In this document: positions 1-9,839 of the stretch, piece by piece | Layout: each line of letters opens with the position of its first letter | Numbering within the stretch: position 1 is the stretch's first letter | Source of the DNA: Hydra vulgaris | Taxonomy: Eukaryota > Cnidaria > Hydrozoa > Anthoathecata > Hydridae | Assembly (NCBI RefSeq): GCF_038396675.1 | Contig: NC_088921.1 | Location: forward strand, 17,671,001 to 17,735,000 | Reading direction: 5' to 3' | DNA: 64,000 nucleotides | Translations under genes and position numbers: made by a program | The notes under the pieces: generated by a model | Database searches by the model: none | What the model was told of the DNA's origin: nothing | Seen by the model: the letters and a program-made list of their open reading frames with translations, nothing else

Positions 1-2
1 GC

Positions 3-128
3 CTACAAGAAAAATTTGAAATAATTACACATGCAAATCAAGAATGCTTATTAAACAAAAGATCGGAATTAATTTCTAAATGTAGGCACGAAAATAAGTT
101 TCTCCTAAAAAACTATAAAAATAAATGA
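3..128 (+). pseudogene. Penelope-like element, C-terminal stub of GIY-YIG endonuclease region
   Basis: The window opens inside a reading frame that runs to TGA at 126-128. Its peptide contains [10 protein letters not shown] and [14 protein letters not shown], and it matches nearly residue for residue the C-terminus of the GIY-YIG-bearing ORF on the minus strand at 7451-7978. That domain sits at the C-terminus of Penelope-like reverse transcriptases, where it is thought to nick the target. Here only the last 41 residues are visible; the rest lies outside the window, so I cannot say whether the copy is intact. It is followed at the expected distance by a plus-strand hammerhead motif (328-373), as in other PLE terminal repeats. 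Confidence 0.75.
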
Positions 129-327
129 GTTCAAATAATATTTACATTAACTACCCTTTTTAAAAAAACATTTTAAAAAAATAGCATAAGTAATCATTTC
201 TAAAGAATTCTTTTTATAATAGTGTCAGCAAATTCCACAAATGTGTGAAAATTTACAGTAATTAAGACATTTGCAACTTCCTGTAATTTAATTTTTGGTA
301 TAAATTGAAGTTTTATTAATTTGATCA

Positions 328-373
328 TTCATTTCTGATGAATCTTTGTTGATGAAACACAGTGTCAAATGGA
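328..373 (+). ncRNA. Hammerhead ribozyme (short stem III, type I) of a Penelope-like element
   Basis: All conserved core parts are present in order: a 7-bp stem I (TTCATTT, pairing with AAATGGA and one G-U), CTGATGA at 335-341, stem II ATC/GAT with a 6-nt loop, GAA at 354-356, a 2-bp stem III AC/GT with a 5-nt loop, and GTC as cleavage triplet ending at 366. Minimal hammerheads with a tiny stem III are known from Penelope-like elements, where they process the RNA at the terminal repeat. The position 200 nt after the PLE stop codon fits. Activity is inferred, not shown. Confidence 0.8.
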
Positions 374-399
374 AAAAAATTTAGTTAAGTGATTTTCTA

Positions 400-401
<2 letters not shown>

Positions 402-450
<49 letters not shown>
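402..450. repeat. (TA)n microsatellite
   Basis: About 24 TA units directly after the PLE ribozyme region. The same ribozyme, (TA)n, terminal-repeat order recurs at 6-7.2 kb and 59 kb. Confidence 0.95.
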
Positions 451-453
<3 letters not shown>

Positions 454-462
454 TTTAGTTAA

Positions 463-520
463 GTTAGTGTATTCTACATATAGAGTGAGGTTGGTGTATT
501 CTACATATAGATAATATGTA
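463..520 (+). repeat. PLE terminal-repeat relic, duplicated
   Basis: Two close copies of a phrase containing GTGTATTCTACATATAGA resemble the PLE terminal sequence TCAGTGTATTCTACAAATA found at 6019 and 7195. I read it as a decayed, locally duplicated piece of the PLE terminal repeat. Confidence 0.5.
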
Positions 521-1353
521 AATATGCAAGTTTATATTTTTATGCATACATAGGAATATATGTTTATTCTTGTCTGTGAGTACATTTATTTAAGTATCTA
601 AATAGATGTATATAAATTCATATATTAATCATAGGTGTATACATGTATTGATATGAATGTACTGTTACAGATATGTATATCTATGCTGTTGTAGATGTTA
701 GTTATGTATGAAATTAAATACAAAATTTATGCTTATTTTTTTCAGAGTACAATTTCCCTATTATAAAACTAAAACAATTTGATGTAACACATTAACTACT
801 AACTAAAATTTAATAATATTTAAAAAAAACGACTTTTATTATTATAATTAGGCCGAAGGCCCCCTCAGGCTTACCCTTTTTGCCCCATTTTTGACCTTTT
901 GCACTTTGTCCAGATTTTAAAAACTTACTTTTCGAAACCTACAGGACAAATGCTTTTATGCTCAAAAGGTTTTATATGAGTGCTACGACATAAAACATGG
1001 CAGTCTCTTTAATTCATAGTGCTGATGAAATGCTGGTAGTACTCTCATTCATATTTCTGGTAACCTTTTCAAAAGGTCTAAGAGTAGGCACTTGCACCAC
1101 ACGTAATGCTTTTTGGTTGAATTTGCACCTATTGAGTTTTTTAGAGTTACGTTTCAGCAATTTGAAAATAATTAAAATGCAAAGAAATATTTTTGCCTTT
1201 CTATATTATTATTTTGTAATTCTTCATTAAAATCTAACATAGTTCTTACACAATTGAAATTGATGTACGGCACAATTGACATCAGGAATATTAGCTAACC
1301 TTCTTCACGTTTCATATTTGGTTCACAGTAGCGAATGAAAAAGTGAATTTTTT
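521..1353. other. No gene seen; AT-rich spacer, possibly decayed hAT downstream part
   Basis: No supported coding region. A GC-richer block near 850-1150 could be the remainder of the hAT pseudogene at 1375-2040, but I cannot follow its frame. The short hairpin GGCCGAAGGCC lies near 852-862. Confidence 0.4.
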
Positions 1354-1367
1354 GGGGGGGGGGGGGG
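1354..1367. repeat. Poly-G run (14 nt)
   Basis: An uninterrupted run of 14 G in an AT-rich setting, at the downstream edge of the recognisable hAT pseudogene. Confidence 0.9.
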
Positions 1368-1374
1368 TTATATG

Positions 1375-2040
1375 TCATTCTAGTAGCATCTCATTAAATT
1401 TTTCATGATTTACATCTCCCGTGTGTCGACCATTAAATGGCTGGCACTTTAAAATAAGTTTAATTTATTCAAAATCTTTATCGATGCGCATGCGCTATCA
1501 AATTTAATAAGGAAACATTGGAGCTAGGTTCAATCCAAATATTGGTAGTAAATGAAATTTTTGTTAATTTTTTTATTAAATCAACTTGCTGTCCAATTTA
1601 AGATATAATTCATTACAAATGAATGAAGTAAAAAAATGTCTTCCTCTTAGCTGATATTTCTGCACAATAAACTGTAACAGTTGTCTAAATCCGATACCTT
1701 CCACAAATTTGAAAGGTCCTGCAGAGCATTGTTTGAGAAGCTAAATTAACTATCTTTGTTAATTTAAATTTAGAAGAAGCTCATTTTTGATTCCTAAGCA
1801 AAGCATCTTTGAAAGTGATTTTTGTTTTTGCCTCTTGAAAAGGACTTGAAGTAGGGAGATATTTTTTCTTCTGCTTCTAGCTTAATAAATTCTTTGTATT
1901 CACTTCCATGTAAAGACTTTAAATAACATTTTAACGACGTAATTGTACCTCCTTTTCTTGAATATGTTTTCCCACAAACTTTGCAATTTGACGTATTAGC
2001 GTCAACTTCATTGAAATACTTTCATATAAAACTTGTTTTG
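1375..2040 (-). pseudogene. BED-zinc-finger hAT transposase remnant
   Basis: Reading the minus strand gives a BED zinc finger (YFNEVDANTSNCKVCGKTYS, then a Lys/Arg-rich stretch and KSLHGSEYKEF) from about 2020 to 1850. After several frame breaks comes a hAT core-like stretch with FTTNIWIEPSSNVSLLNL and CQPFNGRHTGDV, ending near 1380. In hAT transposases the BED finger binds the element ends and the segment with the first catalytic aspartate follows. Here the usual T(D/N)xW motif reads TTNIW, so the aspartate position appears to be Asn. Multiple stops show a dead copy. No C-terminal hATC dimerisation domain was found. The element ends were not identified. Confidence 0.7.
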
Positions 2041-2202
2041 GGCTTTATCGTTTAGTCTTTAAATAAAGTTATCAAGTCAATAATGATAAATACTGCACTC
2101 ATGCACTGCTAAGATTTTTAATTCACAAGTAAAACAAGTTTAAATAAATATTTTCCTTTAACTTCTTTTAATATTAAAATTTAACTGTTTCGAATTACAA
2201 CA

Positions 2203-2560
2203 ATCAAGTTCAGAGCCGGATCCAGCTTTGTTTGGTCTTTGAGATAGCTAACTTCCAGAAATGGAGCAAACTCCAAACATACTTATGTCAAATAAGGATA
2301 CTTTGCAAAAAATTGCAAATTTTTTGCAAAGTATCCTTAGGGCAGGGGGGAACAAAAATTGAGGCTGGGGGGGCAGCCTCAAAAATTAAGGGGGGCAGGG
2401 GGGGCACAAAAATTGAGGCTTTTTTGTTCCCAGCCTCCAATCATCGCAATTTTTTGCAAAGCATCCTTACTTGACATAAGTATAAATATATAAATGTTTG
2501 GAGTTTGCTCCATTTCTGGAAGTTAGACCAAACTAAGCTGGATCCGGCTCTGAACTTGAT
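2203..2560. mobile_element. MITE with ~90-120 bp terminal inverted repeats and G-rich centre
   Basis: The ends are inverted complements: ATCAAGTTCAGAGCCGGATC at 2203 and its complement up to 2560, with similarity continuing inward past GGTC and the phrase CTTCCAGAAATGGAGCAAAC. There is no coding capacity. The interior holds a near-perfect palindrome built on GGATACTTTGCAAAAAATT (2296-2338) and several runs of 5-8 G (2341-2402). The CAGAGCCGGATCC end resembles hAT termini, but no clean 8-bp target duplication is visible, so the superfamily is uncertain. Confidence 0.75.
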
Positions 2561-2724
2561 CGGAAATCAAGTTAACAAAAATAATTTCTATTTAATTTTT
2601 GGAACTTTTATTTTAAATTATCCGATGTATAGTTGTGAAAACATTTGGTTATTTTGAATTTAAATTCTGAGCAAATTTTTTTATCAGAATATATTTTATA
2701 ATCAGATAATTATTTTAGAATGCA

Positions 2725-3032
2725 GAAAGTTGAGTTAACACCTTACCAGTAACAAATAATTTATGAGCGAATACAAATCAGAGAGTCTTCGAAATTTATC
2801 GTCAATGTATTTCATATTTTCAGACATTGAATGAATAGAGAATATAAAAAAATTTCTAGTTCCTAGTCATACTAGACCACAGAACCAGTCTTTTTGAATT
2901 TTACAAGGGTGCATACAAATTAGTTTAAAGACTTCAATTTGTACTTACAACTTTGATATTGCAAGCTGAAATTAGTTTAACTCCATTTGCTCATAAATTA
3001 TTTGTTACTGGTAAGGTGTTAACTCAACTTTC
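2725..3032. mobile_element. MITE with perfect 44-bp terminal inverted repeats
   Basis: Positions 2725-2768 (starting GAAAGTTGAGTTAACACC) are the exact reverse complement of 2989-3032. The 220-bp interior has no ORF. A non-autonomous DNA transposon is the simplest explanation. The perfect arms suggest relative youth or gene conversion. I could not identify the target duplication. Confidence 0.8.
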
Positions 3033-3039
3033 AACTTTA

Positions 3040-3300
3040 ATGCGTTGCTTGATAGCTTGATAGCTATTGATAGCTTGATAGTATTTAATTGTAAATTTAC
3101 AAGAGATAGATTGGGCGCTTATTTATTTACAAGAGATAGATTGTAGAGATAGATTGTGATCTTGAAGAGATAGATTGTGATCAAGAGATAGAATTTACAA
3201 GAGATAGATTGTGGAGCGCTTGGTAGTGGCCGGACGTACATATTATACGGCCCGTTAACATACATATTATACGACCCGTTAAATGCTTTAGCAAATCAAA
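3040..3300. repeat. Imperfect tandem repeats (AGAGATAGATTG and others)
   Basis: A run of related units: GATAGCTTGATAG near 3050-3080, at least five copies of the 12-mer AGAGATAGATTG or a close variant between 3100 and 3212, and two copies of ACATATTATACGnCCCGTTAA at 3237-3294. No gene is seen in it. Confidence 0.8.
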
Positions 3301-5580
3301 TAGTTTTTTCAGGGGGTAATTTTTTAATGGAATTAACTCAAGATGCATTTGTGTGTACTTAGGCATCTTTTGCTGCTAAAGGTTGAAGTTTTCCCTGAAC
3401 TTTATTTAAGAGCATTGGTGGGGCAAACCTTTTCCTAAATGGCAGAAGCATGCGCTGCATAACATAAATTTCGTTCTTTCTCAATGGTGATTTGTTCTTC
3501 AAGAGGATGTTTTCTTGCAGCTTTAATCGACCAATTTGGAAGATTAGGCTGTAACACATCGTTTCTCTTGTTTCATATCTTAATTATATTGAACTGAAAT
3601 TAAACAAAGGAGGCAGTATAAGTTTTTTTCGATCACGTTTCATGCACAAAGTTGTTCTACGCGATTCACAGAGTCCGTATGGTATCCGAGAATCACTGAT
3701 AATGATCTTTGTCTCCTACAGATGGCATACTCAATCTGCTTGGAAAGCAGTTAGCTGTTTTGAACATTTTTTCAGACAGAGCGAGCACACAAATTTTTGA
3801 TTTTCATAACGAACCTTTGCTTGATTTGGCTTTTTGGCAAATCACTAAATCCAACTTTGCTAAATCAATCAATCCCTTTTACAAATTTTACCTGAGTTTA
3901 TAATGGATAACAATCCATTAACATTCCTACAAATATTATAAATTACACACGATTAAAATTATGGAAATAATTACATAAATTACAACAAATAATTCTTGCA
4001 TATCTTTTTCTTTTTAAGGAAATAAATTTATAAACAAATGGCACTTTATCACACTTATTGATAATTTAAATGAGATTTTATTTGAAGACACATTCCGGCA
4101 TAAGATTTATATTGCTCTTCAAAGGACTATCCTCCCTTTCTTATATTGCAAACCTTTTCTCTGACTTTCAAACTTTTTATTTGGCAATTATTTTTGTTAT
4201 ATTGCATTATTTTTTTATGTAGGTCTATTTATAAAAGCTAGATTGGCATTGTCAGGGTTCGTGCTGGCCGTGAATTGTAATTCAACTTTTTTTTATTTAA
4301 GTACAATATGAACTTTGACGTTAATATAAAAGCTATCTAGTTTTAACAATCAACTGTTCAAAAAAAGTCAAAGTTTGGAGGATAACTATATAAATTCACC
4401 CTTGTTAATTTTACAAGTACCTATTAATCCGCCAACGCGCTATGCCTCGGAATGATCAATAAACAGCAAAAACTCAATAAATTTTGAAAAACGATGTAAA
4501 GAAAATTGTTTTAAGTTGAAAAAATAGTTTTTTGGGTAAAAGAGTTTAAACTTGTTAATAAAATTATTATTCATGCCCAGCTTTCAATAGAAACAGATGA
4601 GTTTGGCGAAAATGGTCATTCTAAGCGAACAATGCAGCAGCAGTCTTTGCAAGTGCCACAATAAAAAATTTCATTAGTCATGCAAGAAAAGTTGTCAAAA
4701 CTGCAAGAAATTCTAAGTGGACTGACTTCAGAGACCAAGCTCCACATCTCGTTCCATTTTTAGATTAGGCTACCGATTGGTCTAGCCAGTTCAATGTCAT
4801 TGAGAGGTTTATTAAAGTAAATTGTAAAAAAGTTTGAAATAAAGTTTATAAAACTATTTTTATCCTTTTTTTTCCACCGGTATAATATAAATCCAATTAT
4901 TTTATACATTGCCTAATAATTTTTAACTTTACTTTTTTGTAAATATTTTTTTAATAATCCTCTTTATTTAAGGAGTTAATTACGTCGAACATATATTTGA
5001 TGAATTCTTATGTTCTTCTGGATTCGACCAGTAATTCAAAATTTGAATATGCAAAAAGAAGCACCTAAAGAATTAATTGTGCAACCATATAATTGGAGGA
5101 TGAGGGAGTAATTAAGATGTACTGCATATGGCACGCAATCTTACAGTTTGTCTTTAGCGTGAAAATATCACTGCAGTGGAATTTCATTTTGATTGGAGTT
5201 CAATAAAGTGTAAACGAGACGCGAAGGACAGTGACTTAGCCAAAGATTTCCAAAATGGAACGGATAATAGAGAGAAAGCGCAATGCGAAAATTTTTTCCA
5301 GCAGTTTAAGTGGATATTAGGCATGGCTATTTGCTGACAGTGACTGAAGACAAGGTTGTTTTTTTTAATACAGTTTTATTTATATATGTATATATTTAAA
5401 TTTAAAAAGTACATATTTAAAGACTATGAATATTTCTATAGATAGCTGGAGCTGATGGACTTTGGAAAAGTAATTACAAACTGAATCAACCAGCTAATAA
5501 AAAAATAAGAATGATGTACTCAACAAAGCCAAAAATACAATTATACAAAAATGGATACTGAGAAACTTAGCACATTATAG
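3301..5580. other. No recognisable gene; AT-rich spacer
   Basis: Only short orphan ORFs occur here, with no family motif: 66 aa on minus at 3359-3559 and 64 aa on plus at 3709-3903. I see no inverted repeats, tRNA or hidden transposase that I can defend. Confidence 0.4.
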
Positions 5581-5937
5581 ATATTAATTTTTATGTACAA
5601 GTATAAAAACAATCTTCTTATTAATATTAATATTAATACTAATATTAAGCATTTTTTCAGATAATTTCTTGATATCATTTTCTGAAAATATAATATTTGT
5701 TTTCAGATTTTTAAATATTTATTTTCTCCTACTCTATTTTTCTTTTTATTTGTTTTAATACTTATTGTTTTCAATTTTTTACACGAAAAAAAAATTCTTT
5801 TATTAAAGTTTTATTTTACTTTAAAAATTAAAGTTTTTTTTTTATTGAGTGATTAAAGGGGCTCAATGAGTGATGAAAAGGTTGTAATGATAAACGCAAC
5901 ATCCTTACCTTCTTTGATTCCCTGACTGATTATAACA

Positions 5938-5940
<3 letters not shown>

Positions 5941-6017
<77 letters not shown>
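5941..6017. repeat. (TA)n microsatellite
   Basis: Uninterrupted TA units directly in front of the PLE terminal repeat AAATTATGTCAGTGTATTC. Confidence 0.95.
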
Positions 6018-6021
<4 letters not shown>

Positions 6022-6109
6022 TATGTCAGTGTATTCTACAAATAAAGTGCTCAATGTTCTTAAAGAACAGAGCAATAATAAATTAGTAAAAATACTTATC
6101 TAACTTTTA

Positions 6110-6152
6110 TCTTCGACAGCACGTTTCGCCATCAGTAGGCTCATCAGGAAGA
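6110..6152 (-). ncRNA. Hammerhead ribozyme of a Penelope-like element, copy A
   Basis: On the minus strand: stem I TCTTC/GAAGA, CTGATGA, stem II GCC/GGC with a 7-nt loop, GAA, stem III AC/GT with loop GTGCT, then C of the GTC cleavage triplet. All core positions of the small PLE-type hammerhead are kept. It lies downstream of the minus-strand PLE ORF tail (6273-6551), as expected for a terminal repeat. Confidence 0.85.
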
Positions 6153-6272
6153 ATGTCTAAATATCAAAAAGTTCAAATTATAGAAAAATTATTTCACAGG
6201 AAGTTGGGAATTGATATAATTAATTTTGTAATAACTGTAGTATTTTGCAACCAGGAAGTTGCATCAACTACA

Positions 6273-6500
6273 TTAGATAATTAAAAAGACATGAAAAGAA
6301 TTCTTTAGAATTAGGGTAATTTTAGACTGGTCATTTGTTTTATAATTTTTTAAAAGAAACTTATTTTCATGTCTGCATTTAGAAATTAATTCAGTTTTTT
6401 TGTTCAGTAAATTTTCTTGATCTAAATGTGTAATAATTTCAAATTTTTCTTGTAAACATAGTATACATTTTTTGGAAATGTTATTATAGGCAGGCGCATT
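6273..6500 (-). pseudogene. PLE GIY-YIG ORF tail, truncated copy
   Basis: The minus strand encodes the last ~75 residues of the PLE ORF (from [10 protein letters not shown] through [15 protein letters not shown] to FHVFLII), nearly identical to the tail of the copy at 7451-7978. Upstream it breaks into an AATATTAAT simple repeat at ~6500-6545. It is a fragment within the tandem duplication and lacks the catalytic GIY-YIG part. Confidence 0.8.
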
Positions 6501-6835
6501 AATATTAGTATTAATATTATTAATATTAATATTAATACTAATATTAAGCATTTTTTCAGATAATTTCTTGATATCATTTTCTGAAAATATAATATTTGTT
6601 TTCAGATTTTTAAATATTTATTTTCTCCTACTCTATTTTTCTTTTTATTTGTTTTAATACTTATTGTTTTCAATTTTTTACACGAAAAAAAAATTCTTTT
6701 ATTAAAGTTTTATTTTACTTTAAAAATTAAAGTTTTTTTTTTTATTGAGTGATTAAAGGGGCTCAATGAGTGATGAAAAGGTTGTAATGATAAACGCAAC
6801 ATCTTTACCTTCTTTGATTCCCTGACTGATTATAA

Positions 6836-6841
<6 letters not shown>

Positions 6842-6893
<52 letters not shown>
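6842..6893. repeat. (TA)n microsatellite
   Basis: TA units between the duplicated spacer and the palindromic ribozyme pair. Confidence 0.95.
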
Positions 6894-6898
<5 letters not shown>

Positions 6899-6923
6899 GT
6901 AAAAAACACTTATCTAACTTTTA

Positions 6924-6965
6924 TCTTCTACTCGGAGTTTCACCATTGCTGGATCATCAGGAAGA
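6924..6965 (-). ncRNA. Hammerhead ribozyme variant, left arm of palindrome
   Basis: Minus strand: TCTTC, CTGATGA, stem II UCCA/UGGU (first pair U-U), GAA, AC/GT stem III with loop TCCGA, cleavage triplet GTA, GAAGA. GTA is an allowed NUH triplet. The mismatch next to the core may weaken it. Confidence 0.65.
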
Positions 6966-6984
6966 GTTCCTGATGATCCAGAAC

Positions 6985-7026
6985 TCTTCCTGATGATCCA
7001 GCAATGGTGAAACTCCGAGTAGAAGA
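6985..7026 (+). ncRNA. Hammerhead ribozyme variant, right arm of palindrome
   Basis: Mirror copy of the motif at 6924-6965, on the plus strand, with identical core and the same GTA cleavage triplet. It precedes a plus-strand-oriented PLE terminal repeat. Confidence 0.65.
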
Positions 7027-7118
7027 TAAAAGTTAGATAAGTGTTTTTTACTAATTAATTATTGCTCTGTTCTTTAAGAACATTGAGCACTCTATTTGTA
7101 AAATACACTAACATAATT

Positions 7119-7122
<4 letters not shown>

Positions 7123-7194
<72 letters not shown>
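7123..7194. repeat. (TA)n microsatellite
   Basis: TA units separating two oppositely oriented PLE terminal repeats (7064-7120 and 7195-7260). Confidence 0.95.
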
Positions 7195-7199
<5 letters not shown>

Positions 7200-7287
7200 T
7201 ATGTCAGTGTATTCTACAAATAAAGTGCTCAATGTTCTTAAAGAACAGAGCAATAATAAATTAGTAAAAATACTTATCTAACTTTTA

Positions 7288-7330
7288 TCTTCGACAGCAC
7301 GTTTCGCCATCAGTAGGCTCATCAGGAAGA
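7288..7330 (-). ncRNA. Hammerhead ribozyme of a Penelope-like element, copy B
   Basis: Identical in sequence to the copy at 6110-6152 and in the same relation to the GIY-YIG ORF on the minus strand. Part of the tandem duplication. Confidence 0.85.
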
Positions 7331-7450
7331 ATGTCTAAATATCAAAAAGTTCAAATTATAGAAAAATTATTTCACAGGAAGTTGGGAATTGATATAATTA
7401 ATTTTGTAATAACTGTAGTATTTTGCAACCAGGAAGTTGCATCAACTACA

Positions 7451-7978
7451 TTAGATAATTAAAAAGACATGAAAAGAATTCTTTAGAATTAGGGTAATTT
7501 TAGACTGGTCATTTGTTTTATAATTTTTTAAAAGAAACTTATTTTCATGTCTGCATTTAGAAATTAATTCAGTTTTTTTGTTCAGTAAATTTTCTTGATC
7601 TAAATGTGTAATAATTTCAAATTTTTCTTGTAAACATTGTATACATTTTTTGGAAATGTTATTATAGGCAGGCGCAGTTTTTAGGATAGACCAGGTTAAT
7701 TTAAAATTAATATTTTTTTCTTTTAGCTGCCATATATATTTATACAGCATAGTCTCTTTTGAGTATTTTTTATGTTTAAAAGATTGTTTGTGGTTGGCAT
7801 AACGTTTTTTCCATTTGCCCTCGGTTAAGCCAACATATTGTTTTTTAGGGTTGTTTTGCGAGGAAACAATGCATATGTAAATAATATTTTTTGATAAGCA
7901 ATTGCAATTCATAGGGCAGTCAATTTTTTGCTTGCAGTTACAATTTTCAGTATTTTTTGCTCTGTTCTTTAAGAACAT
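7451..7978 (-). pseudogene. Penelope-like element, GIY-YIG endonuclease domain (5'-truncated copy)
   Basis: An open frame of about 170 residues. After a Cys-rich lead (NCNCKQKIDCPMNCNC) comes a GIY-YIG-type domain: IIYICIV (the GIY strand), QYVGLTEGKWKKRYANHKQS (YVG in the YIG position, then the Arg-containing helix). It ends with the tail shared with 3-128. The Cys-rich linker before GIY-YIG is typical of PLEs. No reverse transcriptase lies upstream. Instead, at ~7955 the frame runs into a PLE terminal repeat, and the apparent start Met belongs to that repeat. This is therefore a 5'-truncated copy, fused head-to-head to the plus-strand PLE at 8078. The endonuclease domain itself looks undamaged. 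Confidence 0.8.
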
Positions 7979-8040
7979 TGAGCACTTTATTTGTAGAATA
8001 CACTGACATAATTTATTTTTTAGGCTCGAGGTTTATACTT
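7957..8040 (+). repeat. PLE terminal repeat at the head-to-head junction
   Basis: CTCTGTTCTTTAAGAACATT followed by a phrase ending CACTGACATAATTT is the reverse complement of the terminal sequence at 6018 and 7195. It separates the minus-strand fragment from the plus-strand PLE. Confidence 0.8.
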
Positions 8041-8077
8041 GTTGAGCACTCTTAATTGTATTTTACACAACATAAAC

Positions 8078-9804
8078 ATGGAAACTAATTATTTTAACTA
8101 TTCCCTAAAAAATATCCCAATCCCAGACAAAAAAAGTTATACTATTTCCTTAATTGAAAAAATAGAACACTTTATTAAAAAGAGTTCGTTGGAAAGCCCA
8201 TTTTTTCTTAGAGTTTGAAAACAATCCAATAATTGAAAATAACCGAAAAGAAAATTTTGGATTCAAAACAAAAAACGCCCCACCTTTTATTCTCAACCTA
8301 GAAAACTTTGAAAACGATTTATTACGCTTGATTAAAACAATAAAATTTCGAAATAATTACAATGATTTCCAAAAGGAACTCTAGTTAGACATTATTTTTA
8401 TAAAATCAAACCCTAATATTTTAGTTTTTGCTGATAAAACAAACAATATATACCAAATTGCCCCAGATAATCACTATAAATTACTGCGCGATAATATTTC
8501 TAATAATTACACAAAAGCCCCAAAAAACTTAGAAAATTCAATTAAATTAGAAGGCCAAAACATTGCTAAAACAATTAATTTAGAAGCTAGAATTGAATCA
8601 GTCGCACCAGCGCAAGTGTTTATCACACTAAAAGATCACAAACCAAATGTTCAAAAGTTTATCCCTTTTAGGCTACTAGTACCTTCAAAAAGCGAACTAG
8701 GACACGTTTGTAAAATTAAATTAGATGAAATAAATAATATTATTCGAAAAAAATTAAATTTGCAACAGTGGAAAAATACCACTGATGTTATAAAATGGTT
8801 TTCTAAATTTGCTAATAAAAATGAATGCACATTTATACAATTTGATATTAATGATTTTTACCCCTGAATTACGGCCGAAATTTCAGACAAAACAATAGAA
8901 TTTGGAAAAATCTACAATGAAATTACAGACGACACTATTCGTCTAATTAAACATTGCAGAAAAACCTTACTCTATTTTTAACGAGACGTTGAAGAAAAAA
9001 ACCACGCACGAGTCCTTTGATGTAACAATGGGAAGTTACGACGGAGCAGAAATTTGCAAATTTGTAGGCTTGTATATTTTAAATTCCCCAGCTAAAATAG
9101 TTCATTTTAATCAATTAGGCTTGTATTGCGATGATGGTTTAATTATTATGCAAAAAAAATCAGGGCCTTAACTTGACAAAATCAGAAAAAATATTATACA
9201 AATTGTCAAAAACATTGCCTTCCAAATTGAAATTAACATTAATTTAAAAATAGTGAATTTTCTTGATGTCATATTTAACCTCTCGGAAAATTCTTATAGG
9301 CCTTATAAAAAACCTTATGAATTATTGTATATTAATATAAATTCGAATCATCCCCTCAAACCCTAAAAAAAATTCCTATTTCAATTAACAATAGACTAAA
9401 TCAAAACTCTTCTAATGAAAATATTTTTAACTCTTCCAAACGCGTGTATGAAGATGCTCTTTAAAAAAGCGGATTTAAAAATTTCGAGCTAAAATTTGAA
9501 CCAAAAATTGCAAAAAGCCGAAATAGAAATAGAAATATAATTTGGTTCAACCCTCCGTACAGCAAAATTGTTTCAACAAATATTGGAAAAGCGTTTTTAA
9601 AATTAGTCGACATACATTTCCCTCCCTCTAATAAATTACACAAAATTTTTAACAGAAACACTATTAAGGTAAGCTATAGCTGTACGAAAAATATTAAAAG
9701 AATTGTAAAAGGCCATAATATTGCATTGATTAACAAAAATGAATTTCCCAAAGATAAAAATACTGAAAATTGTGACTGCAAGCAAAAAATTGACTGCCCT
9801 ATGA
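8078..9804 (+). pseudogene. Penelope-like element reverse transcriptase, decayed and 3'-truncated
   Basis: A frame starting with METNYFNYSLKN at 8078 is interrupted several times. PLE reverse-transcriptase blocks are recognisable: ITLKDHKPN at ~8620, LLVPSKSELGHVCK, WKNTTDVIKWF and QFDINDFYP (catalytic Asp region, ~8840); then ESFDVTMGSYDGAEICKFVG (~9020) and GLYCDDGL (~9118), the YxDD box with Cys where PLEs of this type have Arg. After more frame breaks the Cys-rich linker TENCDCKQKIDCPMN is reached at 9763-9804, after which the match to the complete linker at 7.9 kb stops. The GIY-YIG domain is missing, probably lost when the neighbouring LINE inserted. Dead copy. Confidence 0.8.
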
Positions 9805-9839
9805 ATGGCAGTCAACTTGAACCAATGGCAAAATTTTGA

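Larger units (their letters stand above)
6894..7056. repeat. Palindrome of two inverted PLE ends
   Basis: Positions 6894-6969 and 6981-7056 are 76-nt inverted complements around an 11-nt centre. Each arm holds one hammerhead. The right arm runs on into a PLE terminal repeat (TTGCTCTGTTCTTTAAGAAC from 7064). A transcript would fold into a long duplex that competes with ribozyme folding. Confidence 0.85.
5620..7670. repeat. Tandem duplication of a PLE-derived unit
   Basis: The block beginning ATTTTTTCAGATAATTTC at 5651 recurs at 6550 (offset 899) and stays near-identical for about 290 nt. The block from 6018 to 6491 recurs at 7195-7670 (offset 1177). The larger second offset is explained by the palindromic insert and extra TA units at 6894-7122. 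Each unit holds a spacer, a (TA)n tract, a PLE terminal repeat, a minus-strand hammerhead and the tail of the GIY-YIG ORF. Confidence 0.85.

Noticed and set aside
3359-3559. 66-aa minus-strand ORF as a gene
   Set aside because: No motif, no neighbouring exon, length expected by chance in AT-rich DNA on the less AT-rich side.
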